Below, piece after piece: positions 29,669 to 39,072 of a stretch of 64,000 bases of DNA. The stretch's first letter is position 1. Each line of letters starts with the position of its first letter. The notes under the pieces are model-generated. The model did no database searches. It worked only from the letters and a program-made list of their open reading frames with translations, and was not told the DNA's origin. This DNA comes from Nitzschia sp. pyKryTriq1 (taxonomy: Eukaryota; Bacillariophyta; Bacillariophyceae; Bacillariales; Bacillariaceae): assembly GCA_956465555.1 (NCBI GenBank), contig OY101126.1, positions 1,220,501-1,284,500 of the forward strand. Reading direction: 5' to 3'. The position numbers were made by a program, and so were the translations under genes.

Positions 29669-32362
29669 TTACAGTTTGATTGATGCAACGGCATCACTTG
29701 AAGTATACTCTTCTCCTTTTGCGAGGGCCCGTTCTTTGATCACAAGCTTTTGGTTGTGCGATATCTTGCGATCCAGTAGAACTTGGGCCATTTTACTTCG
29801 CAAGTCGATGCCAAGCTTAACAAGGGTGGTGTTTCCCTCCAAAATATCAGCGAGCATGTCTTCGTCAGCGCTTGGTAGCACCTTTGTTTGTTTGTGTAAT
29901 CTCAACTCGCGAACACTTCTGTTTTCTTTTAGTCCTTCGAACAAGGCTCGAACTCCTCGACCAGATATTTCATTGGATTCAAGACAGACTTTCTCGATAG
30001 TAGAGTTGGTTCGAAAGGTCTGACCCAACATCACCGCAAACTCGTCATCGATTGCACATGCGTTGAATATGACTTCCTTTACATGGCTATTAGTCGCCAA
30101 TGATGAAGCTGCCTTGAGCTTCTCTTCTCTGGTCAATGTCAGAAAACGCTTGTTTCCACTCATATAGACTGTGGTAATACTATCTTCATTCTTGCAGATC
30201 TTGTCAAAGATTTCTTCAACCGCGTTGCGTTTTCGCTGTACGCCCGTCGTCTTGAGGTGTCGTTGTCGCGCCTGTCTCAAATAGTCGACATTTCGAAGGA
30301 TATACTTCCCGATACGCTCCCGTTCAAGTAAGTTCCTGACTCTCAGACTTACCACCACGATAGAACGGTTGACTCGAAGAGCTTTAGCAAGTGCAAATTC
30401 TGCCTTTGATTTCAGCATAGATTTCTGATTTTCAAGTCGAATTACTTGAATGTATCGGCAACTCTTTGGAGAAGCGATCAATTGGGACAGAGCCACTACG
30501 CCCGTTTCATTTATGAAGTTGGTTTCGAAATTTACCGAATGGATATTCGGTAGTAAGGCGGAATCGTTCACGCATCTCTCGCACAAACGGACCACGAAAT
30601 CGTCTCCACACCCCGTCGCGGCCATGTTGATACTCGTCAATTCGCTAGCACGGGGATGCGACACAAGAGCCCCAACAAATTTATCAACAATGAGCTCTCG
30701 GGCGGGGTCATGCATTGGAAAGCGTCGAAAGAGCTTCCATTGGCCGTGAAAGTCGAAGTTTAAGGTGCCTTCATCCTGATTTTCCTTCAAATACTTTGCG
30801 ATAAACTCGTCTGTGAGAAAGCTTCCATCGGAATTGAAACAGGATACAGACTCTTCCATTGTCTTTTTGAATGCGCCGAAGAGAAAGTTCTTTTTTTCTA
30901 GGGCGGAAAGGTCGTCGGCGTTTCGGCGTTCTGCGGGGGCCTTTTCGTAATCTTCCACTTCCTTTTTGAGCTTGTGTTTGTCGAACAGCGTCGCCAATTC
31001 ATACATATATTCCCAATCGTAGCTCGCTTCTTCTTCCATAATCTCATTGTCTTGCATAGTCTGCCAGACTTCCTGAGCCCGATCTGCCTCGTATTCTAGG
31101 GCTCCGATAAGCTTTGAGTCCAGATTTAACGTCTTGGAGGAATCCATCGCTCGATTGCGTTCGAGAATCTCTTCAAGTTTCTTAGGTCCATCCTCGGATT
31201 GAAAGTCCAGCTGCACGTGAGTCAAGATCTTGCTTTCTCGGAAAGCATCCAATACATCCTCTTCGCTCGCGATGGAAATAGGCGTGGTCTGGTTCTTAAG
31301 ATTGAGTGTTTTGAGGGACTCATTGTTGGTAGCAACGCTTTGGCAAAAATTTGCCAGGCCTTCTGAAGTGAAACAATTCAGCGACAAATCGATTTGCTCG
31401 ATGACGAAGTTGGACTCCAGGCTCCCCGCTAAGGTGTACAAAAAATCGTTCCCCAGTTCTACACCCTGTAAAGAGAGCGATTTTACGTGCAGATTGATTC
31501 TCAATCCCTCAATGAATTGCCCAAGGAGCAAGGAGCTTATTGTTCCAAAAACTGAAGCATCGGCATGCACTTCGGTAATTCTAGGGTCGTTGCGCACCGC
31601 CATTACCAGACGACTGACCAACTCATTATCCCGCATACTGAGTCGCCTAGTGGAAGGAAAGCCGCCCAGTACTTCAATTCTCCGAATCAATGCTTCAACT
31701 TCGGCTTCCCTGGATCTATCCTGCAACACCTTCAAAGCCGCATCAATGTACTTTCCAGCCTTGTGCTTCTCTGAATGCCCAGCATCATCAGTAAATCGTT
31801 TCGGCGGTGTAGGTGACGTGATAGCTTGTTTTCTGGGTGAAGCAATGTTCATCGCCACAAAGCCTCTTTTCAGCGTTCTTGGGGTTCTTTCTGCTTCCGT
31901 CAACGGTGGCTTATTCCTCGTGGGTGTTGTAAGGGCCTCTATAAGAGCATTTTTGGACGAGAGAAATTTGGAGCCCGCCGGAGATTTCCTCGGCGTTGAC
32001 ATTGGAGGGGCCAAATCTTCTGAGCCTTTCCTGATGTCTAGGTTGTTAGACGAAGAATCAGAAAAGGAATCCCAAGGCGCTTTGTTCGAAGGATTCGACT
32101 TTTGAAAGATCTGCAACCGTTCGTTGAGAGTGTTGTTTACCTTCCGACGCGGTGTTTGTACGACTTCGTCGGCATTTGCTCCCTCTGTGCAACTATCTCT
32201 CCCACCAGAGCCCTCGTGCGCAAATTCTAACTGGTCGCTGACAGAGCTAGATGACCTGCACGACACATTGTTCAAACTACATGAAGAGACTTGGTCAACT
32301 ATAAGTTTCATTGTAAGAACACATCTTTCACCTATGTGTCGGCCGCAAGGCCCTGTCGACAT
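29669..32362 (-). CDS. Tropomodulin-like leucine-rich repeat protein (probable 3' exon of a larger gene)
   Basis: From the first ATG the frame gives 897 residues. After a Ser/Pro-rich region come three blocks of tropomodulin-like repeats. Block one includes IEQIDLSLNCFTSEGLANF, block two SVNFETNFINETGVVALSQ then VIRLENQKSMLKSKAE, and block three VCLESNEISGRGVRALF. The 'L..(E)SN.I...G...L' then '(I)..NQ' spacing and the following 'A..L..N.....' match tropomodulin/leiomodin, which cap actin pointed ends. I see no clear tropomodulin N-terminal actin-binding helix. The start lies 21 bp from the stop of the frame at 32383-35496. A donor there (GTGCGT at 32390) and an acceptor at 32299 would join the two in frame, so this is probably the second exon (32298-29669). 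Confidence 0.7.
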   Translation of the reverse strand: MSTGPCGRHIGERCVLTMKLIVDQVSSCSLNNVSCRSSSSVSDQLEFAHEGSGGRDSCTEGANADEVVQTPRRKVNNTLNERLQIFQKSNPSNKAPWDSFSDSSSNNLDIRKGSEDLAPPMSTPRKSPAGSKFLSSKNALIEALTTPTRNKPPLTEAERTPRTLKRGFVAMNIASPRKQAITSPTPPKRFTDDAGHSEKHKAGKYIDAALKVLQDRSREAEVEALIRRIEVLGGFPSTRRLSMRDNELVSRLVMAVRNDPRITEVHADASVFGTISSLLLGQFIEGLRINLHVKSLSLQGVELGNDFLYTLAGSLESNFVIEQIDLSLNCFTSEGLANFCQSVATNNESLKTLNLKNQTTPISIASEEDVLDAFRESKILTHVQLDFQSEDGPKKLEEILERNRAMDSSKTLNLDSKLIGALEYEADRAQEVWQTMQDNEIMEEEASYDWEYMYELATLFDKHKLKKEVEDYEKAPAERRNADDLSALEKKNFLFGAFKKTMEESVSCFNSDGSFLTDEFIAKYLKENQDEGTLNFDFHGQWKLFRRFPMHDPARELIVDKFVGALVSHPRASELTSINMAATGCGDDFVVRLCERCVNDSALLPNIHSVNFETNFINETGVVALSQLIASPKSCRYIQVIRLENQKSMLKSKAEFALAKALRVNRSIVVVSLRVRNLLERERIGKYILRNVDYLRQARQRHLKTTGVQRKRNAVEEIFDKICKNEDSITTVYMSGNKRFLTLTREEKLKAASSLATNSHVKEVIFNACAIDDEFAVMLGQTFRTNSTIEKVCLESNEISGRGVRALFEGLKENRSVRELRLHKQTKVLPSADEDMLADILEGNTTLVKLGIDLRSKMAQVLLDRKISHNQKLVIKERALAKGEEYTSSDAVASIKL

Positions 32363-32382
32363 AAAATCATTCACCGACAACA

Positions 32383-35300
32383 CTACGCACCTTCAGGTTT
32401 GGTGGGGTTGTCATGTTTGGTATCGCTCCATTCGTAGTTCGTCGATCTCTGGATGTTGTCCGATTCCGAGGCGCTCTCTTCTACCTCTAGGACCACGGGT
32501 TGAACGAATACTTTAGGTTCCTCACGACTAGGATCCGATCCCAGTGACATCAGCGTCTGTCCCTCTTCGGCCATCGGTGGAGCATCAACTTCTGATTCAT
32601 CGTCCGATTCTCCCCAAACATCAGGTTCGCTGGTCTCAAGAGCTGCCAAAATTTCGGAAGGAGAGGGTTCCTGGCTTGCTTGATCCTCTTCAAACGCCGG
32701 AGGAGTTTCAGCTGACACATCTGTCTCGTCGTCCGATTCCGTTAGAGCATCGGCTTCGCCGTTTCGAGCTCCTGCCAACGTTTTGGATTGAGAGGTTTCT
32801 TGGCTCTCTTGATCCAGGTCAACCACCAGCGTAGCTTCCACTTCTGGCTCTGATTCGTCGTCCGATTGGATTGGAATGTCAGATTCGAAGACATTAAGCG
32901 ACGCCAAAGTTTCCATAACAGAGGATTCCTGGTTCTCCTGTGCCACTTCGACCACCGGTGAAGCTTCTGCTTCGGATTCTGTCGAAACATCACGCTCGAT
33001 AGCCTCAAGAGCTGTCAACGTTCCGGAAGGAGCAAGCTCGTGGTTCTCCTCTACCTCTTCGACAGTCGGTGAAACTTCTTCTTCTTCTTCTTCTGCCTTT
33101 GATTCATCGTCCGATTCTCGTGAAACATCCGGCTCAATTTGTTCAGGTAATGCAGGCTCGTTCTCCTCAGGCGCTGCTGCCAACGTTTCGGGTTGCGAGG
33201 GCTCTTGACTCTCCTCTTCCTCTTCGACATCCGGTGGAGCTTCTTCTTCTTCTTCTACCTCTGATTCATCGTCGAATTCTCGCGAAATATCAGGGTCACT
33301 TGGTTCAGGTACTGCAGGCTCGCTTTCCTCAGGCGCTGCTGCCAACGTTCGGGAAGGACCAAGCTCGTGGCTCTCCTCTTCCTCTTCGACAGCCGATGAA
33401 GCTGCTTCTTCTTCTTTTTCTACCTCTGGTTCATCGTCTGATTCTCGCGAAATATCAGGGTCACTTGGTTCAGGTACTGCAGGCTCGCTTTCCTCAGGCG
33501 CTGCTGCCAACGTTCGGGAAGGACCAAGCTCCTGGCTCTCCTCTTCTTCTTCTACATCCGGTGGAGCTTCTTCTTCTTTTTCTACCTCTAATTCATCGTC
33601 GAATTCTCGTGAAACATCAGGCTCACTTAGTTCAGGTACTGCAGGCTCGCTTTCCTCAGGCGCTGCTGCCAACGTTTCGGGTTGCGAGGGCTCTTGACTC
33701 TCCTCTTCCTCTTCGACATCCGGTGGAGCTTCTTCTTCTTCTTCTTCTTCTTCTACCTCTGGTTCATCGTCTGATTCTCGCGAAATATCAGGGTCACTTG
33801 GTTCAGGTACTGCAGGCTCGCTTTCCTCAGGCGCTGCTGCCAACGTTTCGGGTTGCGAGGGCTCTTGACTCTCCTCTTCCTCTTCGACATCCGGTGGAGC
33901 TTCTTCTTCTTCTTCTTCTTCTTCTACCTCTAATTCATCGTCGAATTCTCGTGAAACATCAGGCTCACTTGGTTCAGGTGCTGCAGGCTGGATAGTCTCA
34001 AGAGCTGCCAACGTTTCGGAAGGGGCGAGTTCGATACTCTCCTGTTCCTGTTCCTGTTCCTCTTCCACCATTGGTGGAGCGTCCGATCCATCGTCCGATA
34101 CCGATGGAGCCTCCAGCTCGCGAGTCTCAGGAGCTGCCACCGTTTCGTTAGGAGAGGGCTCATGGCTCTCTTGTTCCTCCTCGACCATCACTGGTTGAGC
34201 TTTTTCTTTTGCTTCTGTTTCTTCTTCAAGAAGTGCCACTGGAGGAGCATCCATTTTTGTTGAGATATTTTCTGCTGGGGACAAAGTCTCTTGTTCCTCC
34301 ACATTCACAACACCAGTCTTGTTGGCATCTAGTTCCTCACGAGTAGGAACCGATTCTGGCCCCTCGATGATGAGGATGGTTTTCTCATTCGAAGTCGACG
34401 ACAAAACATCCAATTCTTTCATGCTGTCGTTGTTTTTGTTTTGACTGGCTATATCATAATAGGCTGGAAGTTTTCGCCATGCCAAGTAGTAATACCCTGT
34501 CAACAGGACGCACCACAATACTTGATGAATCCCGAACGCGACTGATTGCACGCCAAAATCCAATATAGCTACTCCCGCTCCCATTACAGCGCCCACCGTC
34601 GACACCACGACATCGACCGTATTGGTTCCCAGACGGATCAGGGCACGGACCAAAAAGGAGGCGAGCCGGTAGACAGTGGCGACGGTCAATAGCGCTCCAA
34701 TGGCCTGACCAATCGAATCCCAAGGAAGAGCAGTCTGCTGATGCTGCACGTCGGAAGACTTTGTCGTCTTTCGATCAAAAATGAGAACGGCACCAGTGTC
34801 GTCCGTTGGTTCCACCGATTCCTGGAGCTGACTTACGTTGTCATCGTAGTAGTCGTCGTCGTCGTCGTCATAATTATCAGCAGTGGTTTCGGTCTGGACC
34901 GTTTCTCTTGGTGGCGACGGCAGTGAGGGCACAGAAAAGAGGGCGCGTGGTGCTGCTGCGGCCTCGGTCGTGGCTGGTTCCACCACCATCTCGACGACAA
35001 CATTATCATCGTCCGGCGTCGAAGGCTGCGTTAGTGGAGTCAAATACGAAGTCGAATAAAGAGTCTCGATCGGGTCCCTCACTGGACTGGTAGGAGGAGG
35101 CGGCGCGGATGATGATGGCGTCTCACGTGCTGCTGGAGCAGGCGTGGGACGAGACACGTGGGATGCAGCAACAGGCCGCGGTATCTTCTTCTTCTTATCC
35201 GTACCACCCGCAGTCACAGCAATCTTCACTCGTGGAGTGTTGGCATCCGAATTTCGTTCGCGGCGTCGCCTCGATTGAAACAAGGTCCCGCCCGATTTGT

Positions 35301-35496
35301 GTTGTTTGGGGGATTCGGCGTGGGCAGTTGCTTTCATTCGGGAAAAAAGGTTCCACACAAGGCCATTATTGGTATTGTTTCCAGAAGAAGATGAATCCGT
35401 TGCTGCCGTGGACACATGATGATGATTCTTGCTCTTGGATCGTTTGGCCTTGCCCGGGGGGAGAATGACCCCAGCAGTATTATTGACAGTTGCCAT
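32383..35496 (-). CDS. Membrane protein with Glu-rich tandem repeats (probable 5' exon)
   Basis: The 1037-residue frame begins MATVNNTAGVILPPGK. Residues 1-260 are disordered and basic to Ser/Pro-rich with an Asp run. About 265-345 hold two or three hydrophobic helices (IGALLTVATVYRLASFLVRAL, then VVSTVGAVMGAGVAILDF, then VLWCVLLTGYYYLAW). From about residue 410 on, some 11 degenerate repeats of 37-59 residues follow, each with (E)TLAA...SEPDVSRE-DDE and a Glu run. The tail is acidic and probably cytoplasmic. If unspliced it stops at 32383-32385. A donor GTGCGT two codons before the stop instead permits an in-frame 92-bp intron to the downstream LRR frame, giving one protein of 1911 residues. 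The composition gives no function. Confidence 0.7.
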   Translation of the reverse strand: MATVNNTAGVILPPGKAKRSKSKNHHHVSTAATDSSSSGNNTNNGLVWNLFSRMKATAHAESPKQHKSGGTLFQSRRRRERNSDANTPRVKIAVTAGGTDKKKKIPRPVAASHVSRPTPAPAARETPSSSAPPPPTSPVRDPIETLYSTSYLTPLTQPSTPDDDNVVVEMVVEPATTEAAAAPRALFSVPSLPSPPRETVQTETTADNYDDDDDDYYDDNVSQLQESVEPTDDTGAVLIFDRKTTKSSDVQHQQTALPWDSIGQAIGALLTVATVYRLASFLVRALIRLGTNTVDVVVSTVGAVMGAGVAILDFGVQSVAFGIHQVLWCVLLTGYYYLAWRKLPAYYDIASQNKNNDSMKELDVLSSTSNEKTILIIEGPESVPTREELDANKTGVVNVEEQETLSPAENISTKMDAPPVALLEEETEAKEKAQPVMVEEEQESHEPSPNETVAAPETRELEAPSVSDDGSDAPPMVEEEQEQEQESIELAPSETLAALETIQPAAPEPSEPDVSREFDDELEVEEEEEEEEAPPDVEEEEESQEPSQPETLAAAPEESEPAVPEPSDPDISRESDDEPEVEEEEEEEEAPPDVEEEEESQEPSQPETLAAAPEESEPAVPELSEPDVSREFDDELEVEKEEEAPPDVEEEEESQELGPSRTLAAAPEESEPAVPEPSDPDISRESDDEPEVEKEEEAASSAVEEEEESHELGPSRTLAAAPEESEPAVPEPSDPDISREFDDESEVEEEEEAPPDVEEEEESQEPSQPETLAAAPEENEPALPEQIEPDVSRESDDESKAEEEEEEVSPTVEEVEENHELAPSGTLTALEAIERDVSTESEAEASPVVEVAQENQESSVMETLASLNVFESDIPIQSDDESEPEVEATLVVDLDQESQETSQSKTLAGARNGEADALTESDDETDVSAETPPAFEEDQASQEPSPSEILAALETSEPDVWGESDDESEVDAPPMAEEGQTLMSLGSDPSREEPKVFVQPVVLEVEESASESDNIQRSTNYEWSDTKHDNPTKPEGA
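32545..34200 (-). repeat. Coding tandem repeat, about 11 units of 110-177 bp
   Basis: Units encode TLAA..EESEPAVPEPSDP, an S-R-E-x-D-D-E step, a Glu run, then EESQEPSQP. Central units (about 33170-34010) are nearly identical at the DNA level, while outer units are diverged. This is consistent with recent unequal exchange in the middle of the array. Unit length varies mainly through the Glu (GAA/GAG) run. Confidence 0.9.
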
Positions 35497-36388
35497 GTTG
35501 CTAGCAGGGACTCCTGGGGTAGTACGTGTAGGCTGCTGGAGTTCGTATTCTGGGGATGCTAGTAGTATGTCTCAAACAAATATCGTACTTGCGTTCCTGG
35601 ACTTTCTCCTCGACTCCTCTCTGTCTCGCTCGCTCCCTCCTAGCTATAACTTGGAGATAGCAGTAGCAGCAACAACAATAAACATCCAAAGAATGTGTTC
35701 CTTCCGAGTTTCGAGATCTCGTGATGATTTTTTTCGTTGAATTTCAGAATGACCGCAGCTACAGTAATACTGTACCGGTACTCGTACGCACGTGTAGCTT
35801 GTGATCTCCCGATGATGGGCCCCTTAAATAAATCTTTCGATGTGACCCCAAATTTTTGGTGGAGCCGTTCAACAACGGTTTATTAACGGCCAGACGTCCT
35901 GCGCGCGAGCGGGCGGGGATCTCAGATCGGATGCAAACATCAACAACATGACGTTGTCATCGTACCGGGACTTGCAAGAACTTCCAACATAAGAACTACA
36001 TAGTAGCTTGGTAGTGAGTGCATCGGAGAGAAAGCTGTTGATGCGAAGTAATTAATAATGCAGTGCAGTGCACTGCACTGCACTGCAATGAAAATGAATG
36101 AATGAATGCATGACAGGAGGATGAGGCTTGATGAACTGACTGCGATCCTATTCGTGTCAGACGAGGAGTATGATACCGGCAGTCAAGAACAACTTTATTA
36201 TTTTGCTGCTCTAGCTAGAGTAGGCAAGCGATTCAATGAATCTCCAACGTGCGTATTGTTTTCGTTCATTATGGTAATATTGCGATCCGTTATTTTGCTA
36301 TTGCCAACGCAAAAACCACCTTTCTCTCCACCTCTTCTCGTCCGGCAGAGCATCTTCGCTCGTGGTCTCGTCGCTCGTCGTTCTTGTT
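35497..36388. other. Intergenic region
   Basis: This 892-bp gap carries one TACCGGTA (35773-35780) and a long perfect palindrome near 36059. I see no convincing coding frame. A short open frame of 97 codons at 36106 has no features of a real protein. Confidence 0.45.
36059..36082. repeat. 24-bp perfect palindrome
   Basis: A perfect palindrome is built from alternating TGCAG and CTGCA units (TGCAGTGCAGTG and its exact reverse complement), followed by one extra CTGCA. It can form a hairpin or arise by slippage. It lies between genes with no assigned role. Confidence 0.85.
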
Positions 36389-36643
36389 CTAATCCATAGA
36401 TCCTTCATGCATTTGAATGGCGTGGCATTTGTTCAAGTGCTTTTCCAACGCTTGCCGTTGATTCACAAAGCACGTTTGGTTGGGATCATGTTTCTTGTTG
36501 CCCAAATATTTGTGACAATCCACACAGTAGGCGAGGTGCGAGTCTTCTCCGAGTCGGACGTGGATTGCATGGTTCTTGTCCAAATGCTGCGTAATGTCCC
36601 TGTTCGATCCCAAGTGGGTGTGGCAATTCTCACAAAAGGTCAT
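36389..36643 (-). CDS. Mini two-finger C2H2 zinc protein
   Basis: The 84-residue protein begins MTFCENCHTHLGS. Finger one is C4-x2-C7-x12-H20-x4-H25, the classical C2H2 spacing. Finger two is C40-x2-C43-x25-H69-x4-H74, the same plan with a 13-residue insertion. The two share the motif CxxCHxxLG...HL-K-(N/C)HAI, so they look like an internal duplication. Such spacing fits nucleic acid or protein binding. Nothing else is in the protein. No close named family is recognised. Because it is small and isolated, transcription should be confirmed, but the double conserved Cys/His pattern makes chance unlikely. Confidence 0.7.
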   Translation of the reverse strand: MTFCENCHTHLGSNRDITQHLDKNHAIHVRLGEDSHLAYCVDCHKYLGNKKHDPNQTCFVNQRQALEKHLNKCHAIQMHEGSMD

Positions 36644-37199
36644 GGTGGGCGGTGTTGACAGTGGTAGTAGTAGTTGTTGTTGTTGTTTGGTGTTGTGTGT
36701 TTTCTAATAAGTTTGGTAATAATAAATTTGTGGCTTCGTGTTGTTGTGTCGACATCATACAACATTAACATTGTCTGCACCACAACACGAGAACTTGTTC
36801 CCCAACAGACAGTAAAAGGGAACGCGAAGCCGTGAAAACGAGAACTCACCGTCATGAGTCATGACATCATCATTCGCTCGTCGGGGCAGGGCGGGGGCTC
36901 GCTGGCTTGCGCGGTCGGTCGATTTCAGATTTCGGCTGAGGTCATTCAGCCATGCGCGATGCCGCGCAGGGGGCGGGGCGTGGATGAAAGATCGCGAAGA
37001 GAGGAAATCGAAGATCGCTGTGACACCGCTCTGTCTGCGGCAAGCCTGCCCGTCTGAGCGAGATGCATCTTTTGGCTTCGCAAAAAGTCAGAACAAGCCA
37101 CACAATACACAACAACACATCATTTCACATACATCTTCCATCAAGAATATTGCGACCTTGTACAACATCGTTTGCATATATTAAAAGAGTCAGTCAGTC
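36644..37199. other. Intergenic region
   Basis: This divergent gap lies between the zinc-finger gene and the peroxiredoxin gene. A GTTGTTGTTGTTG tract lies near 36671-36687 and a palindromic CATGAGTCATGACATC stretch near 36853. A GC-rich block spans about 36880-37070. No gene was recognised. Confidence 0.4.
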
Positions 37200-38026
37200 A
37201 TGATGATGATGATATCTCGAGCTACCGCGTTTGCTTCTCCTCGACGACAAGTAGTGTTACAAGCAGCAGTTTCCCGAGCCGGCTTTGCCTCGGTCGGAGA
37301 TGCTTTGCCCAGCGTCGATCTTCACTTGGGATTTCCGCCCAAAAAGTACAATCTAGCCGACTTTTGCAAGGATAAATCAATCTTATTGGTGGGACTACCC
37401 GGTGCGTTTACCCCCACCTGATCCACAAAGCAGATTCCCAACTACTTGGAGCATCAAGACGCGCTCCGAGCCAAGGGAATCAAATCCGTCATCATTTACT
37501 GTGTCAACGATGGAGCGGTCATGCAAGCGTGGGGAAAAGACCAAAAAGTGGGATTGGTACGTACATGCTATGTACAGTATAATAATGTGCTTTGAGGATG
37601 ATGAAAGCATTATTTGATTTGCGTTTGTGTTTTGTGCTTTGTGCTTTGAAGATGATCATGGCAGGAGGCAGTGTTGGACGATCGAGTCGAGGCTTCCTGG
37701 TGTATGTATGTATGTATGTATGCATCTTTGTTTCTGACACTTTCCATTATTCTTCGTCATAACAGAGCATGCTGCAACTCATGGGTGATCCCAAGGGTGA
37801 CTTGACCAAAGCTCTCGATATGGAATTGACACATCCTGGTCCTACGGAAGAAAAGGGATTGTGGGGTCGCTGCAAGCGCCATGCGATTTACGCCGAAAAC
37901 GGCATCATCCGGGCCATTCAAATTGCCGAAGGTCCGGACGATCCGGCTGGAGATGCGCATCCCGAACCTACCCTCGCGGATACCATGTTGGAGATTATTG
38001 ACAAGATTCAAAAGAAGAAGGAATAA
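37200..38026 (+). CDS. Peroxiredoxin (Prx5/PrxII type) with in-frame TGA, probable selenoprotein
   Basis: Exons 37200-37556 and 37766-38026 encode 205 residues if the TGA at 37419-37421 is read through. Typical Prx5 enzymes have the peroxidatic motif PGAFTPTCS; here it reads PGAFTPT-TGA-STKQIPNYLE, so the TGA sits exactly at the catalytic Cys codon (position 74). The frame and family similarity resume at once and run to the end (VIIYCVNDGAVMQAW, then LTKALDMELTHPGP, GRCKRHAIYAENG, DDPAGDAHPEPTLADTML). Prx5 proteins reduce hydrogen and organic peroxides. The N-terminal stretch (SRATAFASPRRQVVLQAAV) looks like an organellar transit peptide, plastid or mitochondrial. Selenocysteine is the best explanation, but no SECIS was confirmed by eye in the 3' region. 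Confidence 0.85.
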
Positions 38027-39072
38027 GTGCGTAGAGTAGGAGGATCTGCTGCGTAAGTATGAAGTGAAACGACAAAACAACAACACATGGAGGATAGTAG
38101 AAAGGAAGGAGTAGGAGTATATGATATTGTTGTATGGGCGACACGGTTTGATTTTTGCTGTTGGTGATGTTACTCCTTCGAATTGGCTGGCTTGGATTCG
38201 ATGGATTTGTGTTGCCACTGGATAGAAGGATAGCGAAAAAGTGATGGAATGACGTTTGGGTACTGCCAATCGACATCAACATCATGAATGAATAGTTGAT
38301 TGATCGAATGGTGGTAGCCAGGCTGAACCAAAACAACATTGTCTTTGACGGACGGAGGCCAGTACCCACAGTACTCGCAATGTATATCCTTGTTTGCGTC
38401 TTGAACAAGATGACATTATTCGAGGCTCTCCGTTCATTGATATTATGATGATGATCACACTACTTTTTCGCTATGTACTCCGATCTTGCTGGGGCGCGAC
38501 ACTGTGCTCAACGAAATGAAATTGTACAGACAGACAGTAGGAGAAAAAATAAGCCAATTCGATGATAGTCGTCCTTTCCAACTTTATGCCATACTTACCC
38601 TCTACGCTACAGTTAGTAGAGGGTAGAGGGCCGTAGCAGTACCTGGTAGGTTCATGAGTCTACCTCGGTAGACTAACTACTAGCTAGCTAGAGAGAGAGA
38701 GAGAGAATACAGCAGCTACTAAACTGAATTCTATTCAGTCTGTTCTAACTGTAGGTACGTGTACCGGTATGTACGTGTCCACCGAAAATAGTCCTAAGAC
38801 AGTCGTCTCAGTCAATCATCAGTCACGAACCTTTGACACTCGTGAGTGACGTGGTCCAGGTCCGCTCAACTCCGCATTTTATTTTCACCGTCATTTTGTT
38901 CTCCACATAGCGATACGCGCAGAACAAACTGCCGGAACCAAAAAGAGAAACTAAAATTGCACCATCAACTAACGTTGACCTCCCAACAACAAACCAACCC
39001 ACCAACCATCATCAAGCATGAGAGAAGAGCATTAACAACAACAACAACAACAACAACAACAACGAGTTTACC
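38027..39072. other. Intergenic region including the peroxiredoxin 3' UTR
   Basis: If the peroxiredoxin is a selenoprotein, a SECIS hairpin should lie in the first few hundred bases. I examined several ATGA starts and none gave a full core with a long enough upper helix. The segment 38241-38285 does fold into a good hairpin. Also present are one TACCGGTA at 38762-38769, CTCTAC/GTAGAG tracts around 38600-38705, and a CAA repeat at 39034-39063 just before NTAN1. Confidence 0.45.

Noticed and set aside
29669-32383. LRR frame starting at 32383
   Set aside because: The first codon there is GTG. The first ATG is 32362, and splicing from the upstream frame is more likely.
33069-33995. 308-codon plus-strand frame inside the Glu-rich repeat
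   Set aside because: It is a Leu/Pro shadow of the GAA/GAG repeat on the other strand.
37411-37442. Possible 32-bp intron (GTGCGT..GCAG) that would remove the peroxiredoxin TGA
   Set aside because: It would delete the conserved active-site peptide GAFTPTxSTKQ and is far below a workable intron length.
38114-38176. GGAGTA...TACTCC stem with internal ATGA and TGAT, another SECIS candidate
   Set aside because: The segment between lacks complementary bases for helix II and has no unpaired apical AA.
38241-38285. Hairpin with ATGA and CGAC placed like a SECIS quartet
   Set aside because: Only 17 bases separate the two sides of the putative core, far too short for the upper helix and apical loop of a eukaryotic SECIS.
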